NCBI RefSeq assembly: GCF_000691145.1 | Contig: NZ_ASJC01000001.1 | Span: 712,828 to 776,827 of the forward strand | Length of the DNA stretch: 64,000 nt | Reading direction: 5' to 3' | From: Bacillus altitudinis 41KF2b | GTDB taxonomy: Bacteria > Bacillota > Bacilli > Bacillales > Bacillaceae | Shown: in pieces, positions 1 to 9,076 of the stretch | Layout of the letters: the number at the start of each line of letters is the position of its first letter | Numbering within the stretch: the stretch's first letter is position 1 | Notes under the pieces: model-generated | Database searches by the model: none | Seen by the model: the letters and a program-made list of their open reading frames with translations, nothing else | Told to the model about the DNA's origin: nothing | Position numbers and translations under genes: made by a program

Positions 1-9
1 TTTGCAGTC

Positions 10-50
10 GGTTTGCAGAGCTTTTCACTATGCTCTGCAAACTTTTTTCT
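10..50 (+). terminator. Terminator of the upstream gene
   Basis: An 11-bp perfect inverted repeat (GTTTGCAGAGC and its complement) with a short loop is followed by a T-rich run. It ends a + strand gene lying before the window; B. subtilis synteny suggests tkt (inferred). Confidence 0.8.
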
Positions 51-175
51 TTTTTCTTGTTTTTTTGACAAAACTAGTTTCTTCTTGCTTCATATATAGA
101 CAATTCTTTCTTTCACATTTTTGTATAATACAAGCAATAAGCGAGATTGACGAAATGTGAAAGGAAGGGATAGAC

Positions 176-622
176 ATGGAACGCCATTATTATATTTATT
201 GGATTGAGGATGAGTTTGCTCATCATTATTTTGGTAGAGAATCTATTTTGTTTCATTTGTTTGAATCGTTACACTGGACGAACCGCAGTGATGACGAATT
301 AGTCATGCTTGTTAAGCAAGTGGATTATGTAACGAAACGAATCCCTGCTTTTCATATGCACCAGCGTTTAATGAACAATTTAACCAACATTCACTATACA
401 CAAATAGGCTCAATATACAGTGCATCGCTGCCAGATGGAAAAGGCACAGCCGCATTCATTATAAAAGACCGTTACATTCAAATGTCTGCCACAGGCAGTT
501 ATGAGGCAGAAGCGGTGTTTTTTGAAGTACTCAGAAAAATTAGTCCTTGTTTCCTGGCTATGGACTTTGGATCAAAGAAGCACGGGTGGCTCAATCCGGT
601 AAAAGTGAGGAATTTTGTTTAA
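176..622 (+). CDS. sirA: Sporulation inhibitor of replication SirA
   Basis: This 148-residue protein matches the length and order expected of SirA (YneE). In B. subtilis SirA binds domain I of DnaA and blocks new rounds of replication initiation once sporulation begins. The start ATG follows AAGGAAGGGA. A consensus-like -10 (TATAAT, 124-129) precedes it, and a Spo0A-box-like TGACGAA (148-154) lies just downstream, which fits the known Spo0A dependence of sirA; the promoter reading is tentative. The next gene is yneF, as in B. subtilis. Identification rests on overall sequence and synteny. Confidence 0.9.
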   Translation: MERHYYIYWIEDEFAHHYFGRESILFHLFESLHWTNRSDDELVMLVKQVDYVTKRIPAFHMHQRLMNNLTNIHYTQIGSIYSASLPDGKGTAAFIIKDRYIQMSATGSYEAEAVFFEVLRKISPCFLAMDFGSKKHGWLNPVKVRNFV

Positions 623-706
623 AAAAATAAAATTGAACGTGAAATGTTGTATAATAGCCTTTTGTTTAGTACACTTTATACGAGACAACATGAAGGAGGA
701 AGAATT

Positions 707-925
707 ATGGATTTATGGGTTGTCATCCTTGTAGGCGTTGTTGCACTGCTTGCAGGAGTTGCACTCGGATTCTTTATTGCTCGTAAGTATATGATGAGCT
801 ACTTGAAAAAGAATCCACCAATTAATGAACAAATGCTTCGAATGATGATGATGCAAATGGGCATGAAACCGTCCCAAAAGAAAATCAATCAAATGATGAA
901 AGCCATGAACAACCAAGCGAAATAA
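707..925 (+). CDS. yneF: UPF0154 small membrane protein YneF
   Basis: A 72-residue protein with one N-terminal membrane segment (residues about 3-25) and a basic, methionine-rich cytoplasmic tail with MMMMQMG and MKPSQKK motifs typical of UPF0154. The ATG at 707 is chosen because it follows AAGGAGGAAGAATT; an upstream in-frame ATG at 644 has no ribosome binding site. YneF is widely conserved in Firmicutes and its function is unknown. It sits between sirA and the Spo0E-like gene as in B. subtilis. Confidence 0.93.
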   Translation: MDLWVVILVGVVALLAGVALGFFIARKYMMSYLKKNPPINEQMLRMMMMQMGMKPSQKKINQMMKAMNNQAK

Positions 926-1021
926 TACGTACGTTATTATGATCATAGATGGAACATGGTCCCTAAAGATTGGACAAGCGATGTCCTTTCTTTATTGAAG
1001 TCACCTTCATCAGACGCATAA

Positions 1022-1056
1022 AACCACTGTACTTGCATGAATAAAGCAGGGAAAGT
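1022..1056 (+). terminator. Putative terminator after yneF
   Basis: AAACCACT and AGTGGTTT form an 8-bp stem with a long loop, followed by TTTATTTT. The position fits the end of the sirA-yneF transcripts. The long loop makes it weaker than the other terminators here. Confidence 0.45.
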
Positions 1057-1091
1057 GGTTTTTATTTTGCCGTGAACCGTCCGTTAAAGAC

Positions 1092-1124
1092 AAAACAAAA
1101 AACCCCTGTGAGCAGAGGTTTTCG
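1092..1124 (-). terminator. Terminator of the Spo0E-like gene
   Basis: Read on the minus strand, AAACCTCTG-CTCA-CAGGGGTTT is a hairpin with one mismatch, followed by a T-rich tract. It lies about 70 bp past the stop of the Spo0E-like gene. Confidence 0.6.
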
Positions 1125-1193
1125 TTTCTTTTATTGTCACACATATCAACTTTTCTAAAATCGTGCGGCATTTGTTTCTATCTTGAGATATCA

Positions 1194-1367
1194 TTAGTTG
1201 GCTGAGTTTGAGTGTAAGTGTCGTTGATATTGTAAGAGGAGATGATCTAGCTGCTGGCTATGTTCGATGGTCACTGTTGATGTCATCCCATTATGCAAGA
1301 CAACTTTCATCAGCTCTTCTCTTTTTTCTTCAATTTGAGTTAATAATGATGTTTTTACCAAAGTCAT
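1194..1367 (-). CDS. ynzD: Spo0E-like aspartyl-phosphate phosphatase
   Basis: A 57-residue protein with the Spo0E-family motif SQQLD (residues 37-41; canonical SQELD) in a predicted helical hairpin. Family members dephosphorylate Spo0A-P and delay sporulation. The place between yneF and ccdA matches B. subtilis ynzD. The start is uncertain: ATG at 1367 lies only 2-3 nt from AAAGGA, a TTG two codons later (1361) has ideal 8-nt spacing, and a TTG at 1382 has no ribosome binding site. The family call is firm; specificity for Spo0A-P is inferred. Confidence 0.82.
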   Translation of the reverse strand: MTLVKTSLLTQIEEKREELMKVVLHNGMTSTVTIEHSQQLDHLLLQYQRHLHSNSAN

Positions 1368-1575
1368 GTTCCTTTCATGCAAATCTTGATAAAAAGAATC
1401 GATTCTATTATATCCATTTTAAGGTTTATTTTCAAATTTAAAGGGTTTGGTATCTTGATGTCAAATTAAATTATATAAGGTTTTAAGAGATTAGACCATC
1501 TTTATTGAGATGATGTAAAAAAAATGAAATGAATTTGTCATCTCTTATTGTATATTGTAAGAAGGGGGTGTTCTT

Positions 1576-2283
1576 TTGTCAGATTTGAATTACTTTTTAG
1601 CGTTTGGAGCAGGGTTTCTATCTTTTATCTCACCGTGCTGTCTGCCACTTTATCCAGCCTTTTTATCCTATATTACGGGCGTTAGTATAGATGAAGTGAA
1701 ATCTGAGAAGGTGATGCTGAGAAGAAGAAGTCTTCTTCATACATTATTCTTTTTAATTGGGTTCTCTCTCATTTTTATTGCCATTGGATTTGGGACATCG
1801 TTTGTTGGGAAGTTTTTCATTGAATATCAAGATGCGATTCGTCAAATTGGTGCCATTCTTATTATTTTCTTTGGCTTTATGATTCTTGGTGTATTTCAGC
1901 CTTCTTTTTTAATGGGAGAAAAGAGGTTGCAGTTTAAAAATCGTCCAGCCGGTTTTTTTGGATCGATTCTCATCGGAATGGGTTTTGCTGCTGGTTGGAC
2001 ACCATGTACCGGCCCGATTTTATCAGCTGTCATCACACTTGCCAGCAACAAGCCAGAGTCCGCTGTGACCTATATGATTGCGTATGTATTAGGTTTTGCT
2101 ATCCCATTTTTTGTTCTTTCCTTTTTCATCACAAAAATGGCTTGGATCAGAAAGCGTCAGCAGCTCATCATGAAAACTGGCGGGATTATTATGATCGTAG
2201 TAGGGATCTTGCTGTTCTTTGATCTTCTGACATGGATCATTATCATGTTCTCATCATTATTTGGAGGATTTACGGGCTTTTGA
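1576..2283 (+). CDS. ccdA: Cytochrome c biogenesis protein CcdA
   Basis: This 235-residue polytopic membrane protein (about six segments) has the two conserved cysteine regions of CcdA/DsbD-type thiol transporters: SPCCLP (C21/C22) and GWTPCTGP (C144). CcdA passes reducing equivalents across the membrane to keep apocytochrome c and, in B. subtilis, spore coat-side thiol enzymes reduced. The start is TTG, supported by AAGGGGGTG 6 nt upstream. ccdC follows directly; the ccdB (yneI) response-regulator gene found between them in B. subtilis is absent. Confidence 0.95.
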   Translation: MSDLNYFLAFGAGFLSFISPCCLPLYPAFLSYITGVSIDEVKSEKVMLRRRSLLHTLFFLIGFSLIFIAIGFGTSFVGKFFIEYQDAIRQIGAILIIFFGFMILGVFQPSFLMGEKRLQFKNRPAGFFGSILIGMGFAAGWTPCTGPILSAVITLASNKPESAVTYMIAYVLGFAIPFFVLSFFITKMAWIRKRQQLIMKTGGIIMIVVGILLFFDLLTWIIIMFSSLFGGFTGF

Positions 2284-2377
2284 AATCGTTTTCTACAGTC
2301 GCGGCGAATGGTTTTTTTTCGTCAATTGGAGTATATTATACATAGACTGACCTTAAAGAATAAAGGAATGATTTGAT

Positions 2378-2860
2378 ATGATGATCATAATTTCTTCTAT
2401 AGTGGCGGTATGTATGGCGGTAGCCGTCATGTTTATTCGCATTAAATCATCTGCAAAACCTGCAACCGCGAAAAAAATTATATTACCTCCTATCTTTATG
2501 AGCACTGGTGCACTGATGTTTTTTGTGCCAATGTTTCAAGTAACTGGAGCTGAATTTTTAGAGGCGATTACTGTAGGGATGTTTTTCTCTATCTTTTTAA
2601 TTAAAACATCGAAATTTGAAATTAGAGGCAATGAAATCTATTTGAAACGTTCAAAAGCATTTGTGTTTATTCTCATTGGACTTCTTGTCCTTCGTATCGG
2701 AATGAAGACGATTTTAAGCTCTTCCATTGATTATGGTGCGCTCAGCGGGATGTTTTGGATTCTAGCCTTTGGCATGATTGTCCCATGGCGGGTTGCGATG
2801 TATTTGTCGTTTAGAAAGATGTCTAAACAATTAGATCTGCAGCAGGCCCAAATAAATTAA
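2378..2860 (+). CDS. ccdC: CcdC-family membrane protein
   Basis: A 160-residue membrane protein with about four to five hydrophobic segments and a basic loop, the same size as B. subtilis CcdC (YneJ, DUF1453). CcdC is linked to ccdA by position, but cytochrome c synthesis in B. subtilis does not need it, so its role is unclear. The start ATG follows AAAGGAATGATTTG; a second ATG comes right after. A perfect palindromic terminator shared with the convergent yneK begins at its stop codon. Confidence 0.87.
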   Translation: MMIIISSIVAVCMAVAVMFIRIKSSAKPATAKKIILPPIFMSTGALMFFVPMFQVTGAEFLEAITVGMFFSIFLIKTSKFEIRGNEIYLKRSKAFVFILIGLLVLRIGMKTILSSSIDYGALSGMFWILAFGMIVPWRVAMYLSFRKMSKQLDLQQAQIN

Positions 2861-2892
2861 ACCTCCTTTTTAAAAAGGAGGTTATTTTAATA
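2860..2892. terminator. Bidirectional terminator, ccdC/yneK
   Basis: AACCTCCTTTTT and its perfect complement form a 12-bp stem between two convergent genes, with A/T-rich flanks on both sides. Confidence 0.85.
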
Positions 2893-3310
2893 AAGATTCA
2901 TATGGTGAATGGTCGATCTTTTTTTCTTGAAGGCGCTTTAGTAGAAATTTATGATCCCGCTTCGGTGTAGCGATAATATAGCCGCGAATGATTAAGTCTA
3001 AATTAATGCTGGCCGCTTGTTCTTTTAGTGCCAGTTCGCCAATTTTGCCGGCGATTTTTTCTTTGGCGACATCTCTAAACAGCTCTGGAACCGGTAATAC
3101 TAGCTCATTTAATAGCTGTTTGTCTTCATCGCGCCATAGGTGCAGGCTCTTTTGAATATATTCATCCTGCCAATCAAGCTCTGATTTCCCGTCTTCTTTC
3201 GGCAATCGTTTTAAAAACTTGCGAAACATAAAAAAGCCACCGATTGCTAGTAATCCAATCATCACTGTACCCCAAAATAAAATGAACCACAAAAACCAGC
3301 CGCTTAACAT
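2882..3310 (-). CDS. yneK: DUF2621 membrane protein YneK
   Basis: A 142-residue protein with an N-terminal membrane anchor (residues about 5-28) and a charged cytoplasmic domain, matching YneK in length and location between ccdC and cotM. The start ATG follows a GGGAGTGAG ribosome binding site. No catalytic motif is evident and the function is unknown. It ends inside the shared terminator with ccdC. Confidence 0.87.
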   Translation of the reverse strand: MLSGWFLWFILFWGTVMIGLLAIGGFFMFRKFLKRLPKEDGKSELDWQDEYIQKSLHLWRDEDKQLLNELVLPVPELFRDVAKEKIAGKIGELALKEQAASINLDLIIRGYIIATPKRDHKFLLKRLQEKKIDHSPYESLLK

Positions 3311-3542
3311 GTTCTCACTCCCTATATCCCTTCTCTCTATTCTATTTTACATGAAGAGAAGGTAGAAGAAAATAACAAAAATGTATGTGTTTTTTCTCTA
3401 TAAATGCCTTTTTTGATAAAGAGACGCCCATTTACTAGAATGACCCAAACCATTTAGTAGAAAAGGAATACATTATTGTATAGCGACTCTACTATTTGGC
3501 CATGGTGGTTCGCACAAGGTATTGACTTGAAACGAACGGAAG

Positions 3543-3570
3543 AGAGCCCACCTGTATACAGGTGGGCTCT
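3543..3570 (-). terminator. Terminator of cotM
   Basis: A perfect 28-bp palindrome (AGAGCCCACCTGTA and its complement) begins at the cotM stop codon. There is little T run on either side, so it may work as a stability hairpin. Confidence 0.65.
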
Positions 3571-3959
3571 TAATGTTTGAAGTGCGGCATTTGAAAGGAA
3601 AATGCTCCGTCTTGACGATGGGCATCTTTTTTGATTTTTATTGATATGATTCTGTTTTCGTAATCTGTATCAATGTCTTTGTCATTCAAATAAAAAGGGA
3701 GCATGACACTTTTTTCAATCGGCTGTTCTCTTTCATCAATCAAATAAGCGAGGATGAGCTCACATCCGGAAAAGGTCAGTTTTAAATCAGTGATCGATAG
3801 GGTGGAGAGGTCGATCTCAATAATATAATCACGGCTCGTTTCGTAAAGATCTATTGGGAGCTGTTCGTCATACCATGCAAAAGGATCGTCCATTAATACA
3901 CTCAGCCAATCATCTATTTCAAGAAAATCAGAGGAATTCACTTGCTTTTCATTCTCCAT
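3570..3959 (-). CDS. cotM: Spore coat protein CotM (Hsp20-like)
   Basis: A 129-residue protein with a small-heat-shock (alpha-crystallin) fold: alternating beta strands including YIIEIDLS and the C-terminal strand IISIKIKKD. B. subtilis CotM is an alpha-crystallin-related outer coat protein made in the mother cell under sigma K. The ATG at 3959 is preferred because GGAGGAGTGTTT precedes it; an upstream in-frame ATG at 3983 lacks a site. The gene lies next to sspP and sspO, as in B. subtilis. Confidence 0.88.
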   Translation of the reverse strand: MENEKQVNSSDFLEIDDWLSVLMDDPFAWYDEQLPIDLYETSRDYIIEIDLSTLSITDLKLTFSGCELILAYLIDEREQPIEKSVMLPFYLNDKDIDTDYENRIISIKIKKDAHRQDGAFSFQMPHFKH

Positions 3960-4061
3960 AAACACTCCTCCATCACATCTCATAATAAATCATATGATGA
4001 AAGTTGAAATGTGTGAAAGACCTAAAACATCCCGTTTGGTCACGGGCTTAAGAGAAAATGT

Positions 4062-4208
4062 TTACATATCATGATGTGAATTGTGCTTTTGTCTTGTATG
4101 GTTGCGGTTTTTCACTTTTTTACTGCCTGATAGTGGCTCAGGCTGCCCGCCTTGATGCTCTTTAGGAGAGTTTTGACGTATGTCTTTCCCAGTGTTTTTG
4201 TTCGTCAT
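4062..4208 (-). CDS. sspP: Small acid-soluble spore protein SspP
   Basis: A 48-residue hydrophilic protein rich in Lys, Asn, His and Gln. It begins MTNKNTGKD and has [19 protein letters not shown] near its C terminus, which closely matches B. subtilis SspP (CotL). It is a minor SASP synthesised in the forespore under sigma G (family knowledge). The ribosome binding site AAGGAGTGAGAA precedes the ATG. It lies 17 bp after sspO, so the two genes form an sspO-sspP operon. Confidence 0.95.
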   Translation of the reverse strand: MTNKNTGKDIRQNSPKEHQGGQPEPLSGSKKVKNRNHTRQKHNSHHDM

Positions 4209-4225
4209 CATTTCTCACTCCTTTC

Positions 4226-4372
4226 TTATTGGTTTTTTTTACGCTTTTTATTGTTTTGCTTTTGTTCTTCTGTTAAAACGAGCTGATCATTTTCTATATA
4301 GCCTGCACCATTTCCTTGGCTTTTGGCTGCGTTCATGTCGTCAATGACATGATTTGCTTTTCTTTTTGTCAT
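4226..4372 (-). CDS. sspO: Small acid-soluble spore protein SspO
   Basis: A 48-residue basic protein starting [10 protein letters not shown], with [19 protein letters not shown] in the middle and a lysine-rich tail, an unmistakable match to SspO (CotK). It is a forespore-specific minor SASP and the first gene of the sspO-sspP pair. It is divergent from citB; the 220 bp between them hold the citB control region. Confidence 0.95.
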   Translation of the reverse strand: MTKRKANHVIDDMNAAKSQGNGAGYIENDQLVLTEEQKQNNKKRKKNQ

Positions 4373-4440
4373 GTTCTATCACCTCAGCATTAGTATGAAC
4401 CCGTGCTGCTCAGTTTATGAGGAGTAATCATTTCCTTGTG

Positions 4441-4487
4441 ATAAGCTAAACTTATTGAATTTAATAAAAGCATTGTTATTTACTTAT
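4441..4487 (+). promoter_or_regulatory. CcpC-type operator upstream of citB
   Basis: ATAA-N7-TTAT (4441-4455) exactly matches the dyad bound by the LysR-type repressor CcpC at B. subtilis citB. A TTAT half-site at 4484-4487 is centred about 38 bp further on, close to the -66/-27 geometry reported there. This predicts citrate-responsive repression of aconitase. The -35/-10 boxes themselves are not clear. Confidence 0.7.
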
Positions 4488-4592
4488 GTATGAATTTGTT
4501 TTAAGATGAAATTGTGAGAAAATTGTGGTGAAATGCGACGATTTTTCTGAGAATTGAAATTGATCTTGATCATCAAAAGGGGGATTTTGGAC

Positions 4593-7322
4593 ATGTCGAA
4601 ACAGCAGCAAGTCGCTAAACAAGACGCTTTTCAATCTAGAAAAACGTTTTCGACAAATGGGAAAACGTATCACTATTATTCGTTAGAAGCACTCGAGAAA
4701 CAAGGAATCGGAAATGTTTCTAAATTGCCTTATTCCATTAAGGTACTGTTAGAATCAGTGCTTCGCCAAGTAGACGGTAGAGTGATCAAAAAGGAACACG
4801 TTGAGAACTTGGCAAAATGGGGAACTGCCGAGGTAAAAGAAATTGATGTTCCATTTAAACCTTCTCGTGTTATTTTACAAGACTTCACGGGTGTGCCAGC
4901 TGTCGTTGACCTTGCTTCTTTAAGAAAAGCAATGGCAGATGTGGGCGGAGACCCAGATAAAATCAACCCTGAAATTCCAGTTGACCTGGTCATTGACCAC
5001 TCTGTACAAGTCGATAAAGCTGGAACTGAAGATGCATTAAACATTAACATGGATTTAGAATTCGAACGTAACGCAGAGCGTTATAACTTCCTTAGCTGGG
5101 CAAAGAAAGCGTTTAACAATTATCAAGCTGTTCCGCCTGCAACAGGGATCGTTCACCAAGTGAACTTAGAGTATCTTGCAAGTGTTGTTCATGCAATCGA
5201 AGAAGATGGCGAGATCATCACTTACCCAGATACATTAGTTGGTACTGACTCACATACAACAATGATTAACGGTATCGGTGTACTTGGATGGGGCGTTGGC
5301 GGTATCGAAGCAGAAGCTGGAATGCTCGGTCAGCCTTCATACTTCCCAGTACCAGAAGTCATTGGTGCTAAATTAGTTGGAGAGCTTCCAAACGGAACGA
5401 CTGCAACTGACCTTGCCTTAAAAGTGACACAAGTTCTTCGTGAAAAAGGCGTAGTTAACAAGTTCGTCGAGTTCTTCGGACCTGGTGTTGCACAATTGCC
5501 GTTAGCAGATCGTGCAACAATTGCGAACATGGCGCCAGAATACGGTGCAACTTGCGGATTCTTCCCAGTAGATGAAGAAGCGCTAGCTTACCTTCGCCTT
5601 ACTGGACGTGATGAAGAGCAAATTAATATCGTTGAAGAATATTCTCGCGCAAATGGCTTATTCTATACGCCAGATGCAGAAGAGCCAATCTTTACTGATG
5701 TTGTGGAAATTGATCTTTCTCAAATTGAATCAAACTTATCTGGTCCTAAACGTCCACAAGATTTGATTCCACTTTCTCAAATGAAAGAGACGTTCCATAA
5801 ACACATCGAAAGCCCAGCTGGTAACCAAGGTTTTGGCTTAGAAAAATCAGAGCTAGACAAACAAATCGAATTTGATCTAGCAAATGGTGAAAAGGCTGTG
5901 ATGAAGACAGGTGCGATTGCGATTGCAGCGATTACGAGCTGTACGAATACATCGAACCCATACGTCTTAATCGGAGCAGGTCTTGTTGCGAAAAAAGCAA
6001 GTGAGCTCGGTATGAAGGTGCCAAATTACGTGAAAACGTCACTAGCACCGGGTTCTAAAGTTGTAACAGGGTACCTTGTGAATTCGGGACTTCTTCCATA
6101 TTTAAGAGACCTCGGATTTAACATTGTTGGGTATGGCTGTACAACATGTATCGGAAACTCCGGACCGCTTGAAAAAGAAATTGAAGATGCTGTCTCTGAA
6201 AATGATCTGCTGATCACTTCTGTTTTATCAGGTAACCGTAACTTCGAAGGTCGTATCCACCCGCTTGTAAAAGGAAACTACCTTGCATCTCCACCATTAG
6301 TTGTGGCTTATGCACTTGCTGGTACGGTGAATATTGATTTAACAAAAGATCCGATCGGTGTCGATAAAAATGGCGAGAACGTTTATTTCAATGACATTTG
6401 GCCATCAATGGATGAAATCAACAGCGTCGTGAAAAGCACTGTCACACCTGAGCTATTCCGTTCAGAGTATGAAACTGTTTTTGACAACAATGACCGCTGG
6501 AATGAAATTAAAACGACAGACGATGCATTGTATAAATGGGATGAAAATTCCACATACATTGATAACCCGCCATTCTTCGAAAACTTATCAGTTGAACCTG
6601 GTAAAGTTGAACCACTTAAAGGATTGCGCGTAGTGGCGAAGTTTGGTGACTCTGTCACAACAGACCATATTTCTCCTGCTGGAGCGATTGGTAAAGACAC
6701 ACCTGCAGGTAAATACTTGCAAGAAAGAGGCGTATCGCCTAGAGACTTTAACTCATACGGATCTCGCCGTGGTAACCACCATGTTATGATGAGAGGTACT
6801 TTTGCAAACATCCGTATTAAGAACCAAATCGCACCAGGAACAGAAGGCGGGTATACAACGTACTGGCCAACTGGTGAAGTGACATCCATTTATGATGCAT
6901 GCATGCGTTATAAAGAAGATGGAACTGGTCTTGCGATCTTAGCAGGTAAAGATTACGGAATGGGTTCTTCTCGTGACTGGGCTGCAAAAGGAACAAATCT
7001 TCTTGGAATTAAATTCGTTCTAGCGGAAAGCTTTGAGCGTATCCACAGAAGTAACCTTGTCTTCATGGGCGTACTTCCTTTACAGTTTAAAGACGGTGAA
7101 AGTGCAGAAACTTATGGACTAACAGGAACAGAAACATTTGAAGTAGATGTTGATGAAACAGTTCGTCCGCGTGATCTTGTCACTGTAAAAGCAATTGATA
7201 CAGATGGCAACGAGAAAACATTTGAAGTAATTGTTCGCTTTGACAGTGAAGTCGAAATTGACTACTACCGTCATGGTGGTATCCTTCAAATGGTACTGCG
7301 TGAGAAATTGGCAAGCAACTAA
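4593..7322 (+). CDS. citB: Aconitate hydratase CitB
   Basis: A 909-residue AcnA/IRP1-type aconitase, which interconverts citrate and isocitrate through cis-aconitate in the TCA cycle and can bind iron-responsive RNA when it loses its cluster (family knowledge). The three [4Fe-4S] ligands are visible: C450 in TSCTNTSNP, and C516 and C519 in [13 protein letters not shown]. The swivel domain with the SYGSRRGNH and GMGSSRDWA substrate loops follows. The ATG at 4593 is chosen over the one at 4554 because AAAGGGGGA lies 8 nt upstream. Confidence 0.98.
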   Translation: MSKQQQVAKQDAFQSRKTFSTNGKTYHYYSLEALEKQGIGNVSKLPYSIKVLLESVLRQVDGRVIKKEHVENLAKWGTAEVKEIDVPFKPSRVILQDFTGVPAVVDLASLRKAMADVGGDPDKINPEIPVDLVIDHSVQVDKAGTEDALNINMDLEFERNAERYNFLSWAKKAFNNYQAVPPATGIVHQVNLEYLASVVHAIEEDGEIITYPDTLVGTDSHTTMINGIGVLGWGVGGIEAEAGMLGQPSYFPVPEVIGAKLVGELPNGTTATDLALKVTQVLREKGVVNKFVEFFGPGVAQLPLADRATIANMAPEYGATCGFFPVDEEALAYLRLTGRDEEQINIVEEYSRANGLFYTPDAEEPIFTDVVEIDLSQIESNLSGPKRPQDLIPLSQMKETFHKHIESPAGNQGFGLEKSELDKQIEFDLANGEKAVMKTGAIAIAAITSCTNTSNPYVLIGAGLVAKKASELGMKVPNYVKTSLAPGSKVVTGYLVNSGLLPYLRDLGFNIVGYGCTTCIGNSGPLEKEIEDAVSENDLLITSVLSGNRNFEGRIHPLVKGNYLASPPLVVAYALAGTVNIDLTKDPIGVDKNGENVYFNDIWPSMDEINSVVKSTVTPELFRSEYETVFDNNDRWNEIKTTDDALYKWDENSTYIDNPPFFENLSVEPGKVEPLKGLRVVAKFGDSVTTDHISPAGAIGKDTPAGKYLQERGVSPRDFNSYGSRRGNHHVMMRGTFANIRIKNQIAPGTEGGYTTYWPTGEVTSIYDACMRYKEDGTGLAILAGKDYGMGSSRDWAAKGTNLLGIKFVLAESFERIHRSNLVFMGVLPLQFKDGESAETYGLTGTETFEVDVDETVRPRDLVTVKAIDTDGNEKTFEVIVRFDSEVEIDYYRHGGILQMVLREKLASN

Positions 7323-7328
7323 TAAAGC

Positions 7329-7371
7329 AAAGAAGAGAAGGCGATTAGACAGCTTTCTCTTCTTTTTTAAC
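7329..7371 (+). terminator. Terminator of citB
   Basis: AAGAAGAGAA and TTCTCTTCTT pair across a loop and are followed by TTTT, directly after the citB stop. Confidence 0.85.
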
Positions 7372-7388
7372 ATAGTGGAGGATCAATC

Positions 7389-7892
7389 ATGTGGAAAAAA
7401 GGAATGGCAAGCGCTGTTTTACTTGTGTTGATTGGTTTACTTGCATGGAATGTATTCGGACCAAAAGAACCCGCCATCGGTCTTGAAACAGGGGACAAAG
7501 CCCCTGATTTTGAGCTCAAAACCCTTGATGGCAAAACGGCATCTTTATCTGATTATCGAGGGAAAAAAGTACTTCTCAATTTTTGGGCGACATGGTGTAA
7601 GCCTTGCCGAACAGAAATGCCAGATCTAGATGCAATTAGAAGTGAAAATGACCAAGTTGAGGTACTAGCGGTGAATTTGACGAACACTGAAAAGAGTGTG
7701 GATCACGTCGCATCTTTTATTGATGAACTTAAGGTCAGTTTTCCTGTTTTATTAGATCAAAAAGGTATTCAAGCGAGATATCAGGTACTTTCATATCCGA
7801 CGACATACATACTAGATGAAAAAGGGCGTATCCTGTCTGTAAAGCATCAAATGCTCACAAAAAAAGAAATTGAAAAAGAGCTGGATCTATAA
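7389..7892 (+). CDS. yneN: Membrane-anchored thiol-disulfide oxidoreductase YneN
   Basis: A 167-residue TlpA/ResA-type protein: a single N-terminal membrane anchor (about 5-22), then an extracytoplasmic thioredoxin fold with the active site WCKPC (C70, C73) and a cis-Pro region SYPTTYI. Relatives exchange thiols outside the membrane, for example with apocytochromes or spore cortex enzymes; the specific partner of YneN is not established. The start ATG follows GTGGAGGATCAATC. It lies between citB and the fbpB/sspN-tlp group. Confidence 0.92.
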   Translation: MWKKGMASAVLLVLIGLLAWNVFGPKEPAIGLETGDKAPDFELKTLDGKTASLSDYRGKKVLLNFWATWCKPCRTEMPDLDAIRSENDQVEVLAVNLTNTEKSVDHVASFIDELKVSFPVLLDQKGIQARYQVLSYPTTYILDEKGRILSVKHQMLTKKEIEKELDL

Positions 7893-7909
7893 TGATTCAG
7901 CTCTTTTTT
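7875..7909 (+). terminator. Terminator of yneN
   Basis: The stem AAAGAGCTG/CAGCTCTTT overlaps the last codons of yneN and is followed by TTTTTTG. Confidence 0.85.
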
Positions 7910-7968
7910 GCTTATTTTCTAAATGTTTTGGCGAAAATGGTATGAACAGAGTGGAGGTGGTGATAGAA

Positions 7969-8094
7969 ATGAGACGAAGAAAGCGCCGTACTTTTGAAGA
8001 ACTTGTGCTTGAAAATAAAAAAGAATTATTAAGCAATGAGGAATTTTTAAACCAGCTTGAAGAAAAGTTGGAAGAGCGATTTAGACAGAAATAA
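7969..8094 (+). CDS. FbpB-like small basic protein
   Basis: A 41-residue highly charged protein, MRRRKRRTFEEL... with ENKKELL and a C-terminal EEKLEERFRQK helix. The pattern (basic N terminus, TFEELV.ENK, charged amphipathic helix) matches the Fur-regulated basic protein FbpB family, whose B. subtilis member assists the iron-sparing sRNA FsrA. The ATG is chosen because GGAGGTGGTGAT lies just upstream. No Fur box was recognised, and a link to iron here is inferred only from family and from nearby aconitase. Confidence 0.68.
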   Translation: MRRRKRRTFEELVLENKKELLSNEEFLNQLEEKLEERFRQK

Positions 8095-8145
8095 GTTATG
8101 ATTTGACCTTTTTCGTTCATCCTAAAGAAGAGGGAGGGATGAATG

Positions 8146-8289
8146 ATGGGTAGAGAGCATGATAAACAAGCGCAGTTTACACCAGACCATTTAGGGACAA
8201 AACCTGTAGCATACAAACGAAATAAAGGCAAAAAGATGCATAATAAATCGAATGAACAGCCTGATGTGATACAGACGAAGGGCGAATAA
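8146..8289 (+). CDS. sspN: Small acid-soluble spore protein SspN
   Basis: A 47-residue hydrophilic protein starting MGREHDKQ, with HLGTKPVAYKRNKGKKMH and the ending IQTKGE, a clear match to SspN. It is a minor forespore SASP made under sigma G. Tandem ATG codons occur at 8143 and 8146 behind AGGGAGGGATG; the second gives the family N terminus. It is followed 15 bp later by tlp, the same two-gene operon as in B. subtilis. Confidence 0.93.
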   Translation: MGREHDKQAQFTPDHLGTKPVAYKRNKGKKMHNKSNEQPDVIQTKGE

Positions 8290-8304
8290 TAGGAGGGAAG
8301 CATG

Positions 8305-8547
8305 ATGAATGACAAGTCATATCAATCCAATCCAGATGATCGTTCTGATAATGTTGAGAAGCTGCAGGATATGATCGAAAACACACTTGAAAATATTGAT
8401 GAATCTGAAGCAGCAATGGGTCTTTCAACAGAGGAAGAAAAGCAGATGATCAAGCAAAAAAATGAAAACCGTAGAACAAGTATTGACGCAATGCGTTCTG
8501 AAATAAAGGACGAGGAAGCAGCAAGAAAGAGCGGTTACACTGAATAA
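8305..8547 (+). CDS. tlp: Small acid-soluble spore protein Tlp
   Basis: An 80-residue acidic, helix-rich protein with the family signature NPDDRSDNVEKLQDMI near its N terminus and a charged C-terminal half. Tlp is a minor SASP of the forespore core, named for a slight thioredoxin resemblance but without an active-site CXXC. It is the second gene of the sspN-tlp operon. Two adjacent ATG codons (8302, 8305) follow TAGGAGGGAAGC; either could be used. A terminator follows at the stop codon. Confidence 0.95.
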   Translation: MNDKSYQSNPDDRSDNVEKLQDMIENTLENIDESEAAMGLSTEEEKQMIKQKNENRRTSIDAMRSEIKDEEAARKSGYTE

Positions 8548-8570
8548 ACCAGGGATTCCTGGTTTATTTT
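8544..8570 (+). terminator. Terminator of sspN-tlp
   Basis: AAACCAGG/CCTGGTTT with a 4-nt loop, then ATTTTATT, starting at the tlp stop codon. Confidence 0.85.
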
Positions 8571-8650
8571 ATTGCCTCTTTTTAGAAGAACCAATTGGAA
8601 TGTGGTAAAATGTCAGAGACGTTAGGTTTTGATAGGAGAGCGATGAAAAC

Positions 8651-9073
8651 GTGTATGTATCTAAAAAAGAAATAGAAGTCCGTTATGCAGAAACAGATCA
8701 AATGGGCATTGTGTATCATGCCAACTATTTAATTTGGATGGAAGTCGGCAGAACAGCGTTAATTAAAGAATTAGGCTTTTCCTATGCCCAGTTAGAGGCA
8801 GACGGTGTCCTTGCACCTGTTGTCGATCTTCAGGTTCAATATAAGAAACCACTACTGTACGGTGAAACGGCTACAGTTCACACATGGATAGAAGAATATA
8901 ACGGCGTGAAAACAGTGTATGGCTATGAAATACAAAAACCTGATGGACAAACGGCTATTACAGGGACCACCTCACATATTTGTGTGGACAAAGAAACCTT
9001 TAGACCGATTCAATTTAGAAAAGCTTTCCCTGCATGGCACAGCGTTTACGAACAGTCCAAGAAGCAGGTTTGA
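8651..9073 (+). CDS. yneP: 4HBT-family acyl-CoA thioesterase YneP
   Basis: A 140-residue single hotdog-fold protein with the 4-hydroxybenzoyl-CoA thioesterase signature around Asp16: AETDQMGIVYHANYL. Members hydrolyse acyl-CoA thioesters; the natural substrate of YneP is unknown. The start is GTG at 8651, giving the family N terminus MYVSKKEIEVRY; AGGAG lies about 11 nt upstream. It ends 3 bp before yneQ, so the two are probably cotranscribed. Confidence 0.9.
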   Translation: MYVSKKEIEVRYAETDQMGIVYHANYLIWMEVGRTALIKELGFSYAQLEADGVLAPVVDLQVQYKKPLLYGETATVHTWIEEYNGVKTVYGYEIQKPDGQTAITGTTSHICVDKETFRPIQFRKAFPAWHSVYEQSKKQV

Positions 9074-9076
9074 TTC

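Noticed and set aside
4554..4592. Upstream ATG for citB
   Set aside because: The added residues are not in the aconitase family and the strong ribosome binding site serves the ATG at 4593.
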